A stretch of 64,000 nt of DNA from Flavobacterium fluviale (GTDB taxonomy: Bacteria; Bacteroidota; Bacteroidia; Flavobacteriales; Flavobacteriaceae). The notes beneath the pieces are model-generated. The model saw only the letters and a program-made list of their open reading frames with translations, was not told where the DNA came from and did not search any database. The stretch lies in contig NZ_CP030261.1 in NCBI RefSeq assembly GCF_003312915.1, forward strand, positions 4,464,001 through 4,528,000, read 5' to 3'. Positions 8,561-16,686 of the stretch are shown piece after piece (positions within the stretch are counted from its first letter, which is position 1; every line of letters begins with the position of its first letter). Made by a program: the position numbers and the translations under genes.

Positions 8561-8601
8561 TTATCCTATTAAAAAAGGTCGTAAATCTAAATAATTTAAA
8601 A

Positions 8602-9198
8602 ATGAATATTTTAATTGTTTACGCACATCCAAGCAAAAAATCGTACACGTTTCAGGTTTTGGAAAAATTAAAATCTGTTTTGGCTGTTGAAAAATGGAAT
8701 GTAGAAATTTCCGATTTATACGCTTCCAATTTCAACAGTGATATGTCTGAAGAAGAATACGAACGTGAAGGTTTTGGAAGGACAGAGCTTCCGATTTCGG
8801 CAGATGTTTGGAGTGAACAAGAAAAAATAGAACGAGCAGACTGCATTATTTTTCTTTATCCTGTTTGGTGGAGCGATTGTCCTGCCAAACTAAAAGGCTG
8901 GTTTGACCGCGTTTATTCTGTTGGATATGCGTACGGCCAAAATGAAATTTCAAGAAAGATGAAAACTATTCCGCTTGGACTTGTAATCTGCACAGCCGGA
9001 CATCCAAATGATTTTTTACATGAAATCGAAATTGCACAAAGCATGGAAAAAGTAATGCTGGAAGACCGACTTGGAAAACGTTTTAAAAATAAGGAAATGA
9101 TTATTCTAGGCGGTACTTTGGACTTGGAAAATGTGATCGAAAAGCACTTTCATGAGATTGGAAAAATCGTCGAAAAGATTAAAAATTTTTGTAATTAA
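8602..9198 (+). CDS. Flavodoxin-fold NAD(P)H oxidoreductase (MdaB/KefF-like)
   Basis: 198 residues. The N terminus MNILIVYAHPSKKSYTFQVL is the FMN/FAD phosphate-binding start of the NAD(P)H dehydrogenase (quinone) family. The IIFLYPVWWSDCPAKLKGWF segment with DRVYSVGYAYG is its second signature. These cytosolic flavoproteins reduce quinones by two electrons or modulate Kef transporters. A palindrome upstream suggests repressor control. The next gene starts 23 bases downstream. Confidence 0.88.
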   Translation: MNILIVYAHPSKKSYTFQVLEKLKSVLAVEKWNVEISDLYASNFNSDMSEEEYEREGFGRTELPISADVWSEQEKIERADCIIFLYPVWWSDCPAKLKGWFDRVYSVGYAYGQNEISRKMKTIPLGLVICTAGHPNDFLHEIEIAQSMEKVMLEDRLGKRFKNKEMIILGGTLDLENVIEKHFHEIGKIVEKIKNFCN

Positions 9199-9221
9199 TA
9201 AATATATTCAATTAAATAAAA

Positions 9222-9686
9222 ATGAACCTAAAAAAAATAAAAGTTTACCTCTTGTTCTGGATTGTTGCTGTACTAATTATAATGATTGGAATTGTACAAA
9301 ATAATAATCCAAAAGTTTTTTTTGACATTAATATACATGATACTTATTATGTTATGTCGAATTTTGATTCCACTATTTTTATTTCGGTTTGTTTCTTTTT
9401 AATGGGGGCTGGATACTGGATCGTGCAAAAGCTATTCAAAAAAAAACTCGTACGATTCTTGACTCTAGTTCATTCTATTATTTTGATGGGAAGCTTTCTT
9501 CTTTATTGGATTATTTTCTTCTTTAATCGAAGAACACAAATCGATCCCAATTTTCCATTGTTTGATGACTCTCAAAGTGTAAATATAGTTTTAGTTTCTG
9601 AGTTACTTTTGATTGTTTTTGTTGCAACTCCAATTTATATTATCAATCTATTAATTGGAATTTTTAGAAAAAGTAAAACAGAATAA
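9222..9686 (+). CDS. Four-helix membrane protein with a COX1-like IHDTYYV motif
   Basis: 154 residues with four hydrophobic segments (residues ~8-24, 48-68, 78-98 and 122-145). After the first segment comes FFDINIHDTYYVMSNFDSTI, close to the DTYYVVAHFH motif of heme-copper oxidase subunit I, but the heme- and copper-ligand histidines that follow in the oxidase are absent (SNFD instead of AHFH). It cannot be a working oxidase subunit. Function unknown; small stand-alone proteins of this kind may be common in Bacteroidota. Confidence 0.65.
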   Translation: MNLKKIKVYLLFWIVAVLIIMIGIVQNNNPKVFFDINIHDTYYVMSNFDSTIFISVCFFLMGAGYWIVQKLFKKKLVRFLTLVHSIILMGSFLLYWIIFFFNRRTQIDPNFPLFDDSQSVNIVLVSELLLIVFVATPIYIINLLIGIFRKSKTE

Positions 9687-9827
9687 TTCAAAATTCAATC
9701 TAAAATCTAAAATCTAAAATCCGCCCCTACTTGTCCGAAACAAGCCGTAAAATTGTCTTTTAAACACCTCAACTAATTGATTTATAGATTGTAAATTTAC
9801 TTTTTACTAATTTATAAATCACTAAAA

Positions 9828-10313
9828 ATGAGCACACAAAGTTTTACTACAAAAATAATAGTAGATCAATCTCCAGAAGAAGTTTTTAAAGCTGTACAAA
9901 ATGTTAGAGGCTGGTGGTCTGAAGAAATTGAGGGAAAAACCGAAGAACTTAATGACCAATTTAATTATCATTATGAAGATATTCATCGATGCAAAATAAA
10001 ACTGGTTGAAGTTATTAAAAATGAAAAAATAGTCTGGCTGATTGAGCAAAACTATTTTAAATTCACAGAAGATAAAACCGAATGGACGGGCACAAAACCA
10101 ACTTTTGAAATCGCAGAAGAAAACGGAAAAACGGAACTGACTTTTACGCACTTTGGCTTAGTTCCCACATACGAATGCTTCGAAATATGCCGTGATTCTT
10201 GGACAAATTATATTCAAAAGAGTCTTAAAAATCTAATTGAAACTGGAAAAGGAACTCCAAACGCAAGCGGAAAACCACAAACCGAAAACGAAAAGAAATT
10301 ATCTGAAAAATAA
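9828..10313 (+). CDS. SRPBCC (AHSA1-like) domain protein
   Basis: 161 residues. VDQSPEEVFKAVQNVRGWWSEEIEG, a LVEVIKNEKIVWLIEQN strand pair, GTKPTFEIAEENGKTELTFTH and the terminal helix DSWTNYIQKSLKNLIETGKG form the helix-grip pocket of activator-of-Hsp90-type SRPBCC proteins. The C terminus is lysine-rich. The ligand is unknown. A second SRPBCC gene lies at 19240. Confidence 0.87.
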   Translation: MSTQSFTTKIIVDQSPEEVFKAVQNVRGWWSEEIEGKTEELNDQFNYHYEDIHRCKIKLVEVIKNEKIVWLIEQNYFKFTEDKTEWTGTKPTFEIAEENGKTELTFTHFGLVPTYECFEICRDSWTNYIQKSLKNLIETGKGTPNASGKPQTENEKKLSEK

Positions 10314-10339
10314 AAACACAATTTCATAATTCTATTTTA

Positions 10340-10369
10340 GACTACATCAATAATAGATTTGACTACATC
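10340..10369 (+). promoter_or_regulatory. Direct repeat GACTACATC, 21 bp apart
   Basis: Two identical copies of GACTACATC start at 10340 and 10361, exactly two helical turns apart, about 50-75 bp before the start codon of the NmrA-like gene. Direct repeats with this phasing are typical binding sites of AraC-family activators, and an AraC gene follows that reductase. A related TTTAGACTA overlaps the AraC start (11317-11325). Confidence 0.5.
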
Positions 10370-10415
10370 TCTTCGATAGATGCTTCGCAACTTTGTATCA
10401 TCAAAAAATAGAATT

Positions 10416-11312
10416 ATGAAAATTATAATCACAGGTTCTTTAGGGAACATCAGCAAGCCTTTAACTATAGCTTTAGTACAAAAAGGACATTCCGTTACGG
10501 TAATTGCAAGCAGCTATGCAAGACAAGAAGAAATTGAAAAATTGGGTGCATCGGCAGCAATTGGTTCTGTAGAAGATTTGAGTTTTTTAACCGAAACTTT
10601 TACTGGAGCAGATGCCGTTTATTGTATGATTCCTCGAGCGAATTATTTTGATCCGAATCTTGATTTGGATGCGTTTACACGAAAAATAGGAAATAATTAC
10701 GCCGAGGCTATCCAACAATCTGGCGTAAAACGTGTTGTTTTTCTGAGCAGTATTGGGGCACATTTAGAACAGAATTCTGGAATTATCCAGCGTTATAACG
10801 AGATTGAAGCGGTTCTGAATAAACTTTCAGATGTTTCGATTACGTTTATGCGTCCAACTTCATTTTATTACAACTTGCTGGCGTATATTCCGATGATGAA
10901 AAACCAAGGATTCATTGCAGCAAATTACGGAGGAGATCAATTGATTCCGTGGGTTTCTCCAAACGATATTGCCAGCGCTATTGCAGAAGAAATCACAACT
11001 ACGCTTGACGGAAGAAAAATTCGTTATGTTTCTAGTGAAGAATTAACCGGCGATGAAACGGCTAAAATTCTGGGCGATGCTATTGGAAAACCAGATTTAA
11101 AATGGCAGTTAATCAGCGACGAAGAAGTCCTAAACGGATTAATTTCTGTTGGGATGCAGCCAAAAATTGCCCAAGGTTTAGTTGAAATGTATGCCGGACT
11201 TTATAACGGTACACTAGGTGAAGATTATTATAAAAATCGCCCTTCTGAATTAGGAAAAACAAAACTGGCTGAATATGCCAAAGAATTCGCTTCTGTATAC
11301 AACCAAAATTAA
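10416..11312 (+). CDS. NmrA-like NAD(P)-binding reductase
   Basis: 298 residues from the ATG at 10416, which puts the Rossmann motif (MKIIITGSLGNISKPLTIAL, GxxGxxS type) at the very N terminus; an earlier ATG at 10380 adds an unlikely tail. GADAVYCMIPRAN, VKRVVFLSSIGAH and MRPTSFYYNLL are typical of NmrA/HSCARG-type atypical short-chain reductases. They bind NAD(P)H and act as redox sensors or quinone reductases. It is 12 bases upstream of an AraC regulator. Confidence 0.85.
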   Translation: MKIIITGSLGNISKPLTIALVQKGHSVTVIASSYARQEEIEKLGASAAIGSVEDLSFLTETFTGADAVYCMIPRANYFDPNLDLDAFTRKIGNNYAEAIQQSGVKRVVFLSSIGAHLEQNSGIIQRYNEIEAVLNKLSDVSITFMRPTSFYYNLLAYIPMMKNQGFIAANYGGDQLIPWVSPNDIASAIAEEITTTLDGRKIRYVSSEELTGDETAKILGDAIGKPDLKWQLISDEEVLNGLISVGMQPKIAQGLVEMYAGLYNGTLGEDYYKNRPSELGKTKLAEYAKEFASVYNQN

Positions 11313-11324
11313 GTACTTTAGACT

Positions 11325-12239
11325 ATGGCAAATCAACAACCCGTTCGAATAAAAAGTATCAGCGAATTTCATCAATTTAGAAATCTTCCTAAGCCGGAAC
11401 ATCCTCTTGTAAGTGTTTATAATTTTGAAGATTTAAAATACTTAAATGAAGATGAACCAAAAAGCCTTATGCTTGATTTCTACTCCATTGCACTCAAAAG
11501 AAATGCAAATGCCAAGATGCGTTACGGCCAGCAGGAATATGATTTTAAAGAAGGTGTTTTGTTATTTATTTCGCCGGGTCAAGTTTTTTCTATAGAAGGA
11601 AATTCCGAAATGCAGCATACAGGATGGTCATTATTGATCCATCCTGATTTTTTATGGAATACACCGCTTGCGCAGAAGATTAAACAATATGAATATTTTG
11701 GATATGCCGTTCATGAAGCGCTGCATCTTTCTGATAGGGAAGAAAAAATGATTATAGATATCATTAAAAATATTCAGCAGGAATATCAATCTAATATTGA
11801 TAAATTCAGTCAAGATGTGATTATTGCACAAATCGAATTACTGCTTACTTATTCGGAACGTTTTTATAACCGTCAGTTTATTACAAGAAAAATAAGCAAT
11901 CATCAGATTCTGGCGCGTTTAGAAAAATTACTTGAGGATTATTTCAACAACGATTCCCTGTCTAAAAAAGGTCTGCCAACCGTGCATTTTATTGCCGAAA
12001 GCCTGAATGTTTCCCCAAATTATTTGAGCGGTTTATTGAAACATCTTACCGGACAAAGCACGCAGCACCACATTCACAATAAACTGATAGGAAAAGCAAA
12101 AGAAAAACTTTCGACCACAAACTTATCTATAAGCGAAATTGCTTTTGAATTAGGTTTCGAACATCAGCAGTCTTTCAGCAAATTATTTAAAACCAAAACG
12201 AATATTTCCCCGCTAGAATTTAGACAATCCTTCAATTAA
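11325..12239 (+). CDS. AraC-family transcriptional regulator
   Basis: 304 residues. An N-terminal cupin-like sensor domain (FKEGVLLFISPGQVFSIEG, HTGWSLLIHPDFLW) is followed by the two helix-turn-helix units at ~200-304 (VHFIAESLNVSPNYLSGLLK and LSISEIAFELGFEHQQSFSK, with the terminal LEFRQSF). It is probably cotranscribed with the NmrA-like reductase 12 bases upstream, and is the likely user of the 21-bp-phased direct repeat at 10340. Confidence 0.92.
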   Translation: MANQQPVRIKSISEFHQFRNLPKPEHPLVSVYNFEDLKYLNEDEPKSLMLDFYSIALKRNANAKMRYGQQEYDFKEGVLLFISPGQVFSIEGNSEMQHTGWSLLIHPDFLWNTPLAQKIKQYEYFGYAVHEALHLSDREEKMIIDIIKNIQQEYQSNIDKFSQDVIIAQIELLLTYSERFYNRQFITRKISNHQILARLEKLLEDYFNNDSLSKKGLPTVHFIAESLNVSPNYLSGLLKHLTGQSTQHHIHNKLIGKAKEKLSTTNLSISEIAFELGFEHQQSFSKLFKTKTNISPLEFRQSFN

Positions 12240-12296
12240 CATTTATCGAAACGATTCATTTATTTCATAAATTCGTTATACTAAAGACGAAAATAA

Positions 12297-12509
12297 ATGA
12301 GCACAAAATCTACAATAAAACCTGCCAAAAAATGCTATGAACATCTTGGCGGTAAGCTTGGTGAACTCCTTTTAGAAAACTTTGCAGACAAAAACTGGAT
12401 TGCTAAAAAATCACCTTCAGACAAACATTTTTACATTACAGAATTGGGCGAAAAAGAGTTTTCTAAGTTGGGGCTTGATCTCACAAAAATTAAATCAGAA
12501 GAAGTTTAA
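12297..12509 (+). CDS. Stand-alone ArsR-type regulator C-terminal domain
   Basis: 70 residues. PAKKCYEHLGGKLGELLLEN, KNWIAKKSPSDKHFYITELG and EKEFSKLGLDL match the C-terminal part of full-length (~220-residue) ArsR-family regulators, with no N-terminal winged helix. Small stand-alone forms of this domain are annotated in Flavobacterium. Whether it binds DNA or a metal is unknown. No upstream fragment of the missing half is visible. Confidence 0.65.
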   Translation: MSTKSTIKPAKKCYEHLGGKLGELLLENFADKNWIAKKSPSDKHFYITELGEKEFSKLGLDLTKIKSEEV

Positions 12510-12592
12510 CCACGAAATAAATTATTCAACTCTGTTAAAAAGTAATAAAATTACTATAAATTTACCTGATATTAAATTTACAATTTATAATT

Positions 12593-13291
12593 ATGTCATA
12601 CTTTGGAGGATTAGGTGCTGGAAGAGGTTGGAATACATTTAAATTTATACTTACTCCTAAAGAATTTGAATCTATTTTCAATGAACAAAAATTTCATTTC
12701 ATTATAACAAATTCTCGAGTTTATATTGATTATAAAAAAACAGACGAGCAATTTATTTTTAATAGTTATGAAGATTTTTTTAATTCGGTAATAATTGCAA
12801 AAAGCAAACTAGGAAGGAAAGAACAATGGTTTTTTGAAAGTAAAATCAGAATCTCAATTACTGATGACCTAAGTAAAATAGATTTCGAAAACATTAGAGA
12901 TAAAAAAGAAAAAATTTCAAAAGATTTTAAACTAGTCAGACCGACAGAACCTGTACTAAACATCAGCCCCTTTTATCTCACCTATTCTAAAACTAAAGAA
13001 AGTATAAGTGTTGCGAATATGAATGAAGAAGGGACAATTGGATTAGAACTAACATATCCAAAATTTGTTAGTTTTTCAAATGACAGTTTTAATTCTATAG
13101 TAGATGCCCACACTTTCACAACTTATAATTTGTTTGATGACTTGATGAAAAATATAAAAGCAATTTCAAGCAAAGCCAGATTACAAAGCAATACAAAGTT
13201 ATTCCGTCCAAATTTCTGGATTAGCACAGAATCAAAAAAAATCATTAATACTAATCCGTATTTAAAATCCAATAATCTTATTATTATTTAA
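12593..13291 (+). CDS. Hypothetical protein
   Basis: 232 residues, not recognised. It starts MSYFGGLGAGRGWNTFKFIL and is rich in K, N, F and I, with no signal peptide or membrane segment. The middle (EKKEKISKDFKLVRPTE-like stretch) is charged and the end (TNPYLKSNNLIII) is hydrophobic. Its A+T content looks higher than its neighbours', hinting at recent acquisition. The open frame and start spacing support a real gene, but no role can be given. Confidence 0.6.
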   Translation: MSYFGGLGAGRGWNTFKFILTPKEFESIFNEQKFHFIITNSRVYIDYKKTDEQFIFNSYEDFFNSVIIAKSKLGRKEQWFFESKIRISITDDLSKIDFENIRDKKEKISKDFKLVRPTEPVLNISPFYLTYSKTKESISVANMNEEGTIGLELTYPKFVSFSNDSFNSIVDAHTFTTYNLFDDLMKNIKAISSKARLQSNTKLFRPNFWISTESKKIINTNPYLKSNNLIII

Positions 13292-13340
13292 ATCTTAAAC
13301 ACTTAATTTCTTACCTTAGTTTGCTTTTAAATCTCGAATT

Positions 13341-13709
13341 ATGACTAGGAAAGAAATTGCAGAAAACTTCTTAAAACTTGCCGCAAGCGGACATCCGCAC
13401 GAGGCATTTAGACTTTATGTTGGCGAAAATTTCAAGCATCATAATGTTCATTTTAAAGGTGATGCAGAGACGTTGATGCTTGCCATGGAAGAATCTGCCA
13501 GAACAAATCCAAATAAGATTTTCAAAATTCATCATATACTAGAAGACGGAAAATTAGTCGCGGTACATTCGCACCTCAAACAAACACCCGCAGATATTGG
13601 TTTTGCCGTTGTTCATATCCTTAAATTTGAATCGGATAAAATCATCGAGCTTTGGGATTTAGGCCAGCCGATTCCTAAAGAAACTATTAATGAAAATGGA
13701 ATGTTTTAG
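13341..13709 (+). CDS. SnoaL-like / NTF2-fold protein
   Basis: 122 residues. AENFLKLAASGHPHEAFRLY, FKHHNVHFKGDAETLMLAM, IHHILEDGKLVAVHSHLK and FAVVHILKFESDKIIELWDL fit the SnoaL/polyketide-cyclase branch of the NTF2-like cone fold. Such proteins bind or isomerise small hydrophobic ligands. The substrate is unknown. Confidence 0.85.
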   Translation: MTRKEIAENFLKLAASGHPHEAFRLYVGENFKHHNVHFKGDAETLMLAMEESARTNPNKIFKIHHILEDGKLVAVHSHLKQTPADIGFAVVHILKFESDKIIELWDLGQPIPKETINENGMF

Positions 13710-13711
13710 AT

Positions 13712-13800
13712 TAATTGTTAATTGTTAATGGTTAATGGTTAATTGTAATTGTAATTGTAATTGTAACCGTAATTGTCAATCATAAATTTTTAATCTTTAA
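13712..13800. repeat. Short tandem repeats (TTAATTG / TTGTAA units)
   Basis: Consecutive TTGTTAA, GGTTAA and TTGTAA units run from the end of the SnoaL gene towards the serine hydrolase. This is low-complexity intergenic DNA; no promoter box is evident. Confidence 0.7.
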
Positions 13801-13863
13801 TTTTTAACTTTTAATTCTAATTGTAAATAAATAAAACGCTAATCATCAATCTTTAATCCATCA

Positions 13864-14913
13864 ATGAACTCATTTTTTAAACTTTCGTCTTTTTTATTTT
13901 TATTAATTATTTTATCCAGCGGTCATTCGACGGCACAAAAAAAGGAAGATTACAAAAAAAGTATTGACAGTTTAATTCAGAACGCTGATCCGCTTTTTAA
14001 TGGCGTTGTTCTTATTTCGCAAAAAGGAAAAACTTTATATTCAAAAGCGAAAGGGTATTCTGATTTTGATTCTAAAAAAGTTATAAAACCAGAAAGTCAG
14101 TTCGAAATAATGTCCAATAGCAAACAGATTACAGCTGTTTTAATTTTATTGGAAGTTGAAAAGGGAAAAATTGACCTTCAGTCTCCAATTAAAAAATATC
14201 TGCCTCATCTTAAACAGACTTGGGCAGATTCGGTTACGGTTCATCAATTATTAAATCATACTCACGGAATTGTCGATTTAGAAAAACCACTCATTTTTAA
14301 ACCTGGAACCGATTTTAAATACGGAAATTTGAGTTTTAATTTACTTGGCGAAATTGCTGCGTTTTCGGCACAAAAAAAAGTTTCGGCATTACAAAATGAA
14401 CTTTTTCAAAAACTAGAGATGAAGAACACTTTTTCTTTTGATAAAAGTAAAACACCAAACTTAGTGTCAGGATATTTTAATGAAAATAATGTTTTAGAAA
14501 AAGTAACCCAAAGCCAGATCACACCGCAAAGTTTAGGCGCAGACGGAGTTGTATCTACGGCATCAGATTTGGTAATTTGGAATAATAAACTTCATAACGG
14601 AAAAATCTTAAAGCCAGAAACCTATCAATTAATGATTAAATATAATGTTTTGTCGCAGCATAATGTTTTCGGAAAAGACAAAAAAGGTTACGGTTACGGC
14701 ATTAGAGTTATGGATAATGAACCCATAAAATATTTGGGACACACAGGTTTAGGAGATGGATTTTCTTCTCTTAATTTATATTTTCCTGATTCTGGAATTA
14801 GTTTAATTATTTTAGAAAATCAGATGAATGCGAAATCTGATCTTTTTTATGCTTCAGAAATTAAAATCAAAGATGTTTTGATGAAGAGCAGATTATTAAC
14901 TTCAAAACCATAA
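13864..14913 (+). CDS. Exported beta-lactamase-fold serine hydrolase (class C family)
   Basis: 349 residues with a signal peptide (FFKLSSFLFLLIILSSGHSTA, then Q). The active-site SxxK is S84-N-S-K87 (EIMSNSKQITAVLIL), the YxN motif is FKYGNLSFN, and the third motif is GHTGLGDG in place of KTG. This matches class C beta-lactamase/D-aminopeptidase-like hydrolases (esterases or peptidases) in the periplasm. A role in beta-lactam resistance cannot be inferred. It ends 2 bases before the next gene. Confidence 0.88.
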   Translation: MNSFFKLSSFLFLLIILSSGHSTAQKKEDYKKSIDSLIQNADPLFNGVVLISQKGKTLYSKAKGYSDFDSKKVIKPESQFEIMSNSKQITAVLILLEVEKGKIDLQSPIKKYLPHLKQTWADSVTVHQLLNHTHGIVDLEKPLIFKPGTDFKYGNLSFNLLGEIAAFSAQKKVSALQNELFQKLEMKNTFSFDKSKTPNLVSGYFNENNVLEKVTQSQITPQSLGADGVVSTASDLVIWNNKLHNGKILKPETYQLMIKYNVLSQHNVFGKDKKGYGYGIRVMDNEPIKYLGHTGLGDGFSSLNLYFPDSGISLIILENQMNAKSDLFYASEIKIKDVLMKSRLLTSKP

Positions 14914-14915
14914 AA

Positions 14916-15338
14916 ATGGCAAAAAATAAAACTATCGAAACGCAGCAAAGTGTAACTGATTTTATTAATGCTGTCGAAAATGAAGCCAAAAGAAATGACG
15001 CTTTTGAACTCGTAAAAATAATGCAGGAAACCACTGGTTTTGAACCAAAAATTTGGGGCCCAAGTATTGTTGGTTTCGGAAGTTATCATTACAAATACGA
15101 AAGCGGACACGAAGGTGATGCACCTCTTGCCGCTTTTTCTCCCAGAAAAGCTGCCACCACCGTTTATTTTTATTTGCCCGAAGAAAATAGAGAAGAGCTT
15201 TTGTCTAAACTAGGAAAACATAAATCTTCAAAAGCATGCATTTATATCAATAAACTAACTGATATTGATCTTGAAATTTTAAAAAAGATAATTTCAAGTT
15301 CAACTGAATATACTCAAAATTTATATCCCTCAAAATAA
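14916..15338 (+). CDS. DUF1801-domain protein (second of three)
   Basis: 140 residues. VTDFINAVENEAKRNDAFEL, EPKIWGPSIVGFGSYHYKYE, VYFYLPEENREELLSKLGKH and SKACIYINKLTDIDLEILKK fit DUF1801. It starts 2 bases after the serine hydrolase gene and ends 1 base before the MBL hydrolase gene, so the three are probably one transcript. No enzymatic residues are known for this family. Confidence 0.82.
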   Translation: MAKNKTIETQQSVTDFINAVENEAKRNDAFELVKIMQETTGFEPKIWGPSIVGFGSYHYKYESGHEGDAPLAAFSPRKAATTVYFYLPEENREELLSKLGKHKSSKACIYINKLTDIDLEILKKIISSSTEYTQNLYPSK

Positions 15339-15339
15339 A

Positions 15340-16443
15340 ATGATCCCATCCCTAATTGCGTTATTTCTAATTACCCTTCTCGTTTACAAATTTCTCCAGC
15401 ATCCAAAATTCGGAAAAACACCTTATGGTCCAAGATTAACTGCAATTCAGAATTCACCTCACTATAAAAATGGAAAATTCGAAAATCAGAGTTTCACGCC
15501 AGATCTTGCCGAAGGAGCAAGCTTTGTGGGAGTTTTGTTTGAATTCTTCTTTAAAAAAGTAGATCGAAAAATCCCAACTGATTTGATTCCGTCCGTAAAA
15601 ACTAATTTACACGAATTACCAATTAATCAGGATGTTTTGGTTTGGTTTGGGCATTCGTCTTATTTCATTCAGCTGGAAGGAAAGCGTTTTTTAATTGATC
15701 CCGTTTTCAGCGGCAACGCCTCTCCTATTCCCGGCACAACAAAATCGTTTAAAGGTGCTGATATTTACACCGTTGATGATCTTCCAGAAATTGATTATTT
15801 ATTGATTACACACGATCATTACGATCATTTGGATTATGAAACTATCCTAAAATTAAAATCCAAAACTAAAAAAATAATTACTGCTCTTGGAGTGGGTTCT
15901 CATTTTGAATTTTGGGGTTTTTCTGCGGATAGTATTATTGAAAAAGATTGGTACAGCACAATAGTATTAGATGAAAATCTAACTATTCACACGACGCCTT
16001 CCAGACATTTTTCGGGCAGAAGTTTTAAACGCTGCAATACGCTCTGGACTTCTTTTGTTTTAGAAACGAAAGATTTTAAAATGTATCTGGGCGGAGACAG
16101 CGGTTACGATTCGCATTTTGCTGAAATCGGCGAAAAATATGGACCTTTTGATGTTGCGTTAATTGATAACGGCCAATACAACGAAAAATGGAAATACATT
16201 CACAACATGCCAAATGATGTGATAAAAGCCATGAAAGATTTAAAAGCCAAAAGAGTTTTTCCAGTTCATTCCTCTAAATTTGCATTATCACTTCATTCTT
16301 GGGATGAACCGCTAATCAGAGTGACAGAATTAAATAGTTTATCTGAAAATCCAATTCCGTTAATTACACCAATGATTGGCGAATTAGTTGAATTGAAAAA
16401 TGAGAATCAAGTATTTAAACAATGGTGGAAAGGGGTTAGGTGA
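15340..16443 (+). CDS. MBL-fold metallo-hydrolase (UlaG / NAPE-PLD-like)
   Basis: 367 residues with one N-terminal membrane anchor (IPSLIALFLITLLVYKFL). The zinc site is visible: LLITHDHYDHLDYET (HxHxDH), a later histidine in TTPSRHFSGRS, the metal-bridging aspartate in YLGGDSGYDSHF, and the last His in VFPVHSSKF. The FGHSSYFIQLEGKRFLIDPV start is typical of the UlaG/NAPE-PLD group. Likely a membrane-attached hydrolase or phosphodiesterase; substrate unknown. Confidence 0.9.
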   Translation: MIPSLIALFLITLLVYKFLQHPKFGKTPYGPRLTAIQNSPHYKNGKFENQSFTPDLAEGASFVGVLFEFFFKKVDRKIPTDLIPSVKTNLHELPINQDVLVWFGHSSYFIQLEGKRFLIDPVFSGNASPIPGTTKSFKGADIYTVDDLPEIDYLLITHDHYDHLDYETILKLKSKTKKIITALGVGSHFEFWGFSADSIIEKDWYSTIVLDENLTIHTTPSRHFSGRSFKRCNTLWTSFVLETKDFKMYLGGDSGYDSHFAEIGEKYGPFDVALIDNGQYNEKWKYIHNMPNDVIKAMKDLKAKRVFPVHSSKFALSLHSWDEPLIRVTELNSLSENPIPLITPMIGELVELKNENQVFKQWWKGVR

Positions 16444-16518
16444 TTTTTAATGGTGAATTGTGAATTGTGAATTGTTGATTTTACTTGAAACTTGAAACCT
16501 GAAACTAAATATTTTCAA

Positions 16519-16584
16519 TGTCACCCTGAGCGTCCCGAGAATTCGGGCACCACGCAAAGGGCTTCGACTTCGCTCAGCCTGACA
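16519..16584. repeat. Dispersed hairpin repeat (TGTCA..CTGAGCG / CGCTCAG..TGACA)
   Basis: Imperfect inverted arms TGTCACCCTGAGCG and CGCTCAGCCTGACA enclose GTCCCGAGAATTCGGG and GGGCTTCGAC. A related left half recurs at 51059. This is intergenic repeat DNA between the MBL and lactonase genes. Confidence 0.7.
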
Positions 16585-16594
16585 ATGCGGGCAA

Positions 16595-16675
16595 AAACCT
16601 CAAACCTCAAACCTGAAACTTGAAACCTGAAACTTGAAACCTGAAACTTGGAACCTGAAACTTGAAACCTAAAAA
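16595..16675. repeat. Tandem CCTGAAACTTGAAA repeat
   Basis: About five head-to-tail copies of a 14-bp unit AACCTGAAACTTGA with minor changes. The same unit recurs at 16490 and at 19750-19795. Confidence 0.8.
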
Positions 16676-16686
16676 TTTCAAAAGAA

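Noticed and set aside
16595..16675. CRISPR array (regular AACCTGAAACTTGA units)
   Set aside because: The 14-bp units are directly tandem with no spacers, and no cas genes are present.
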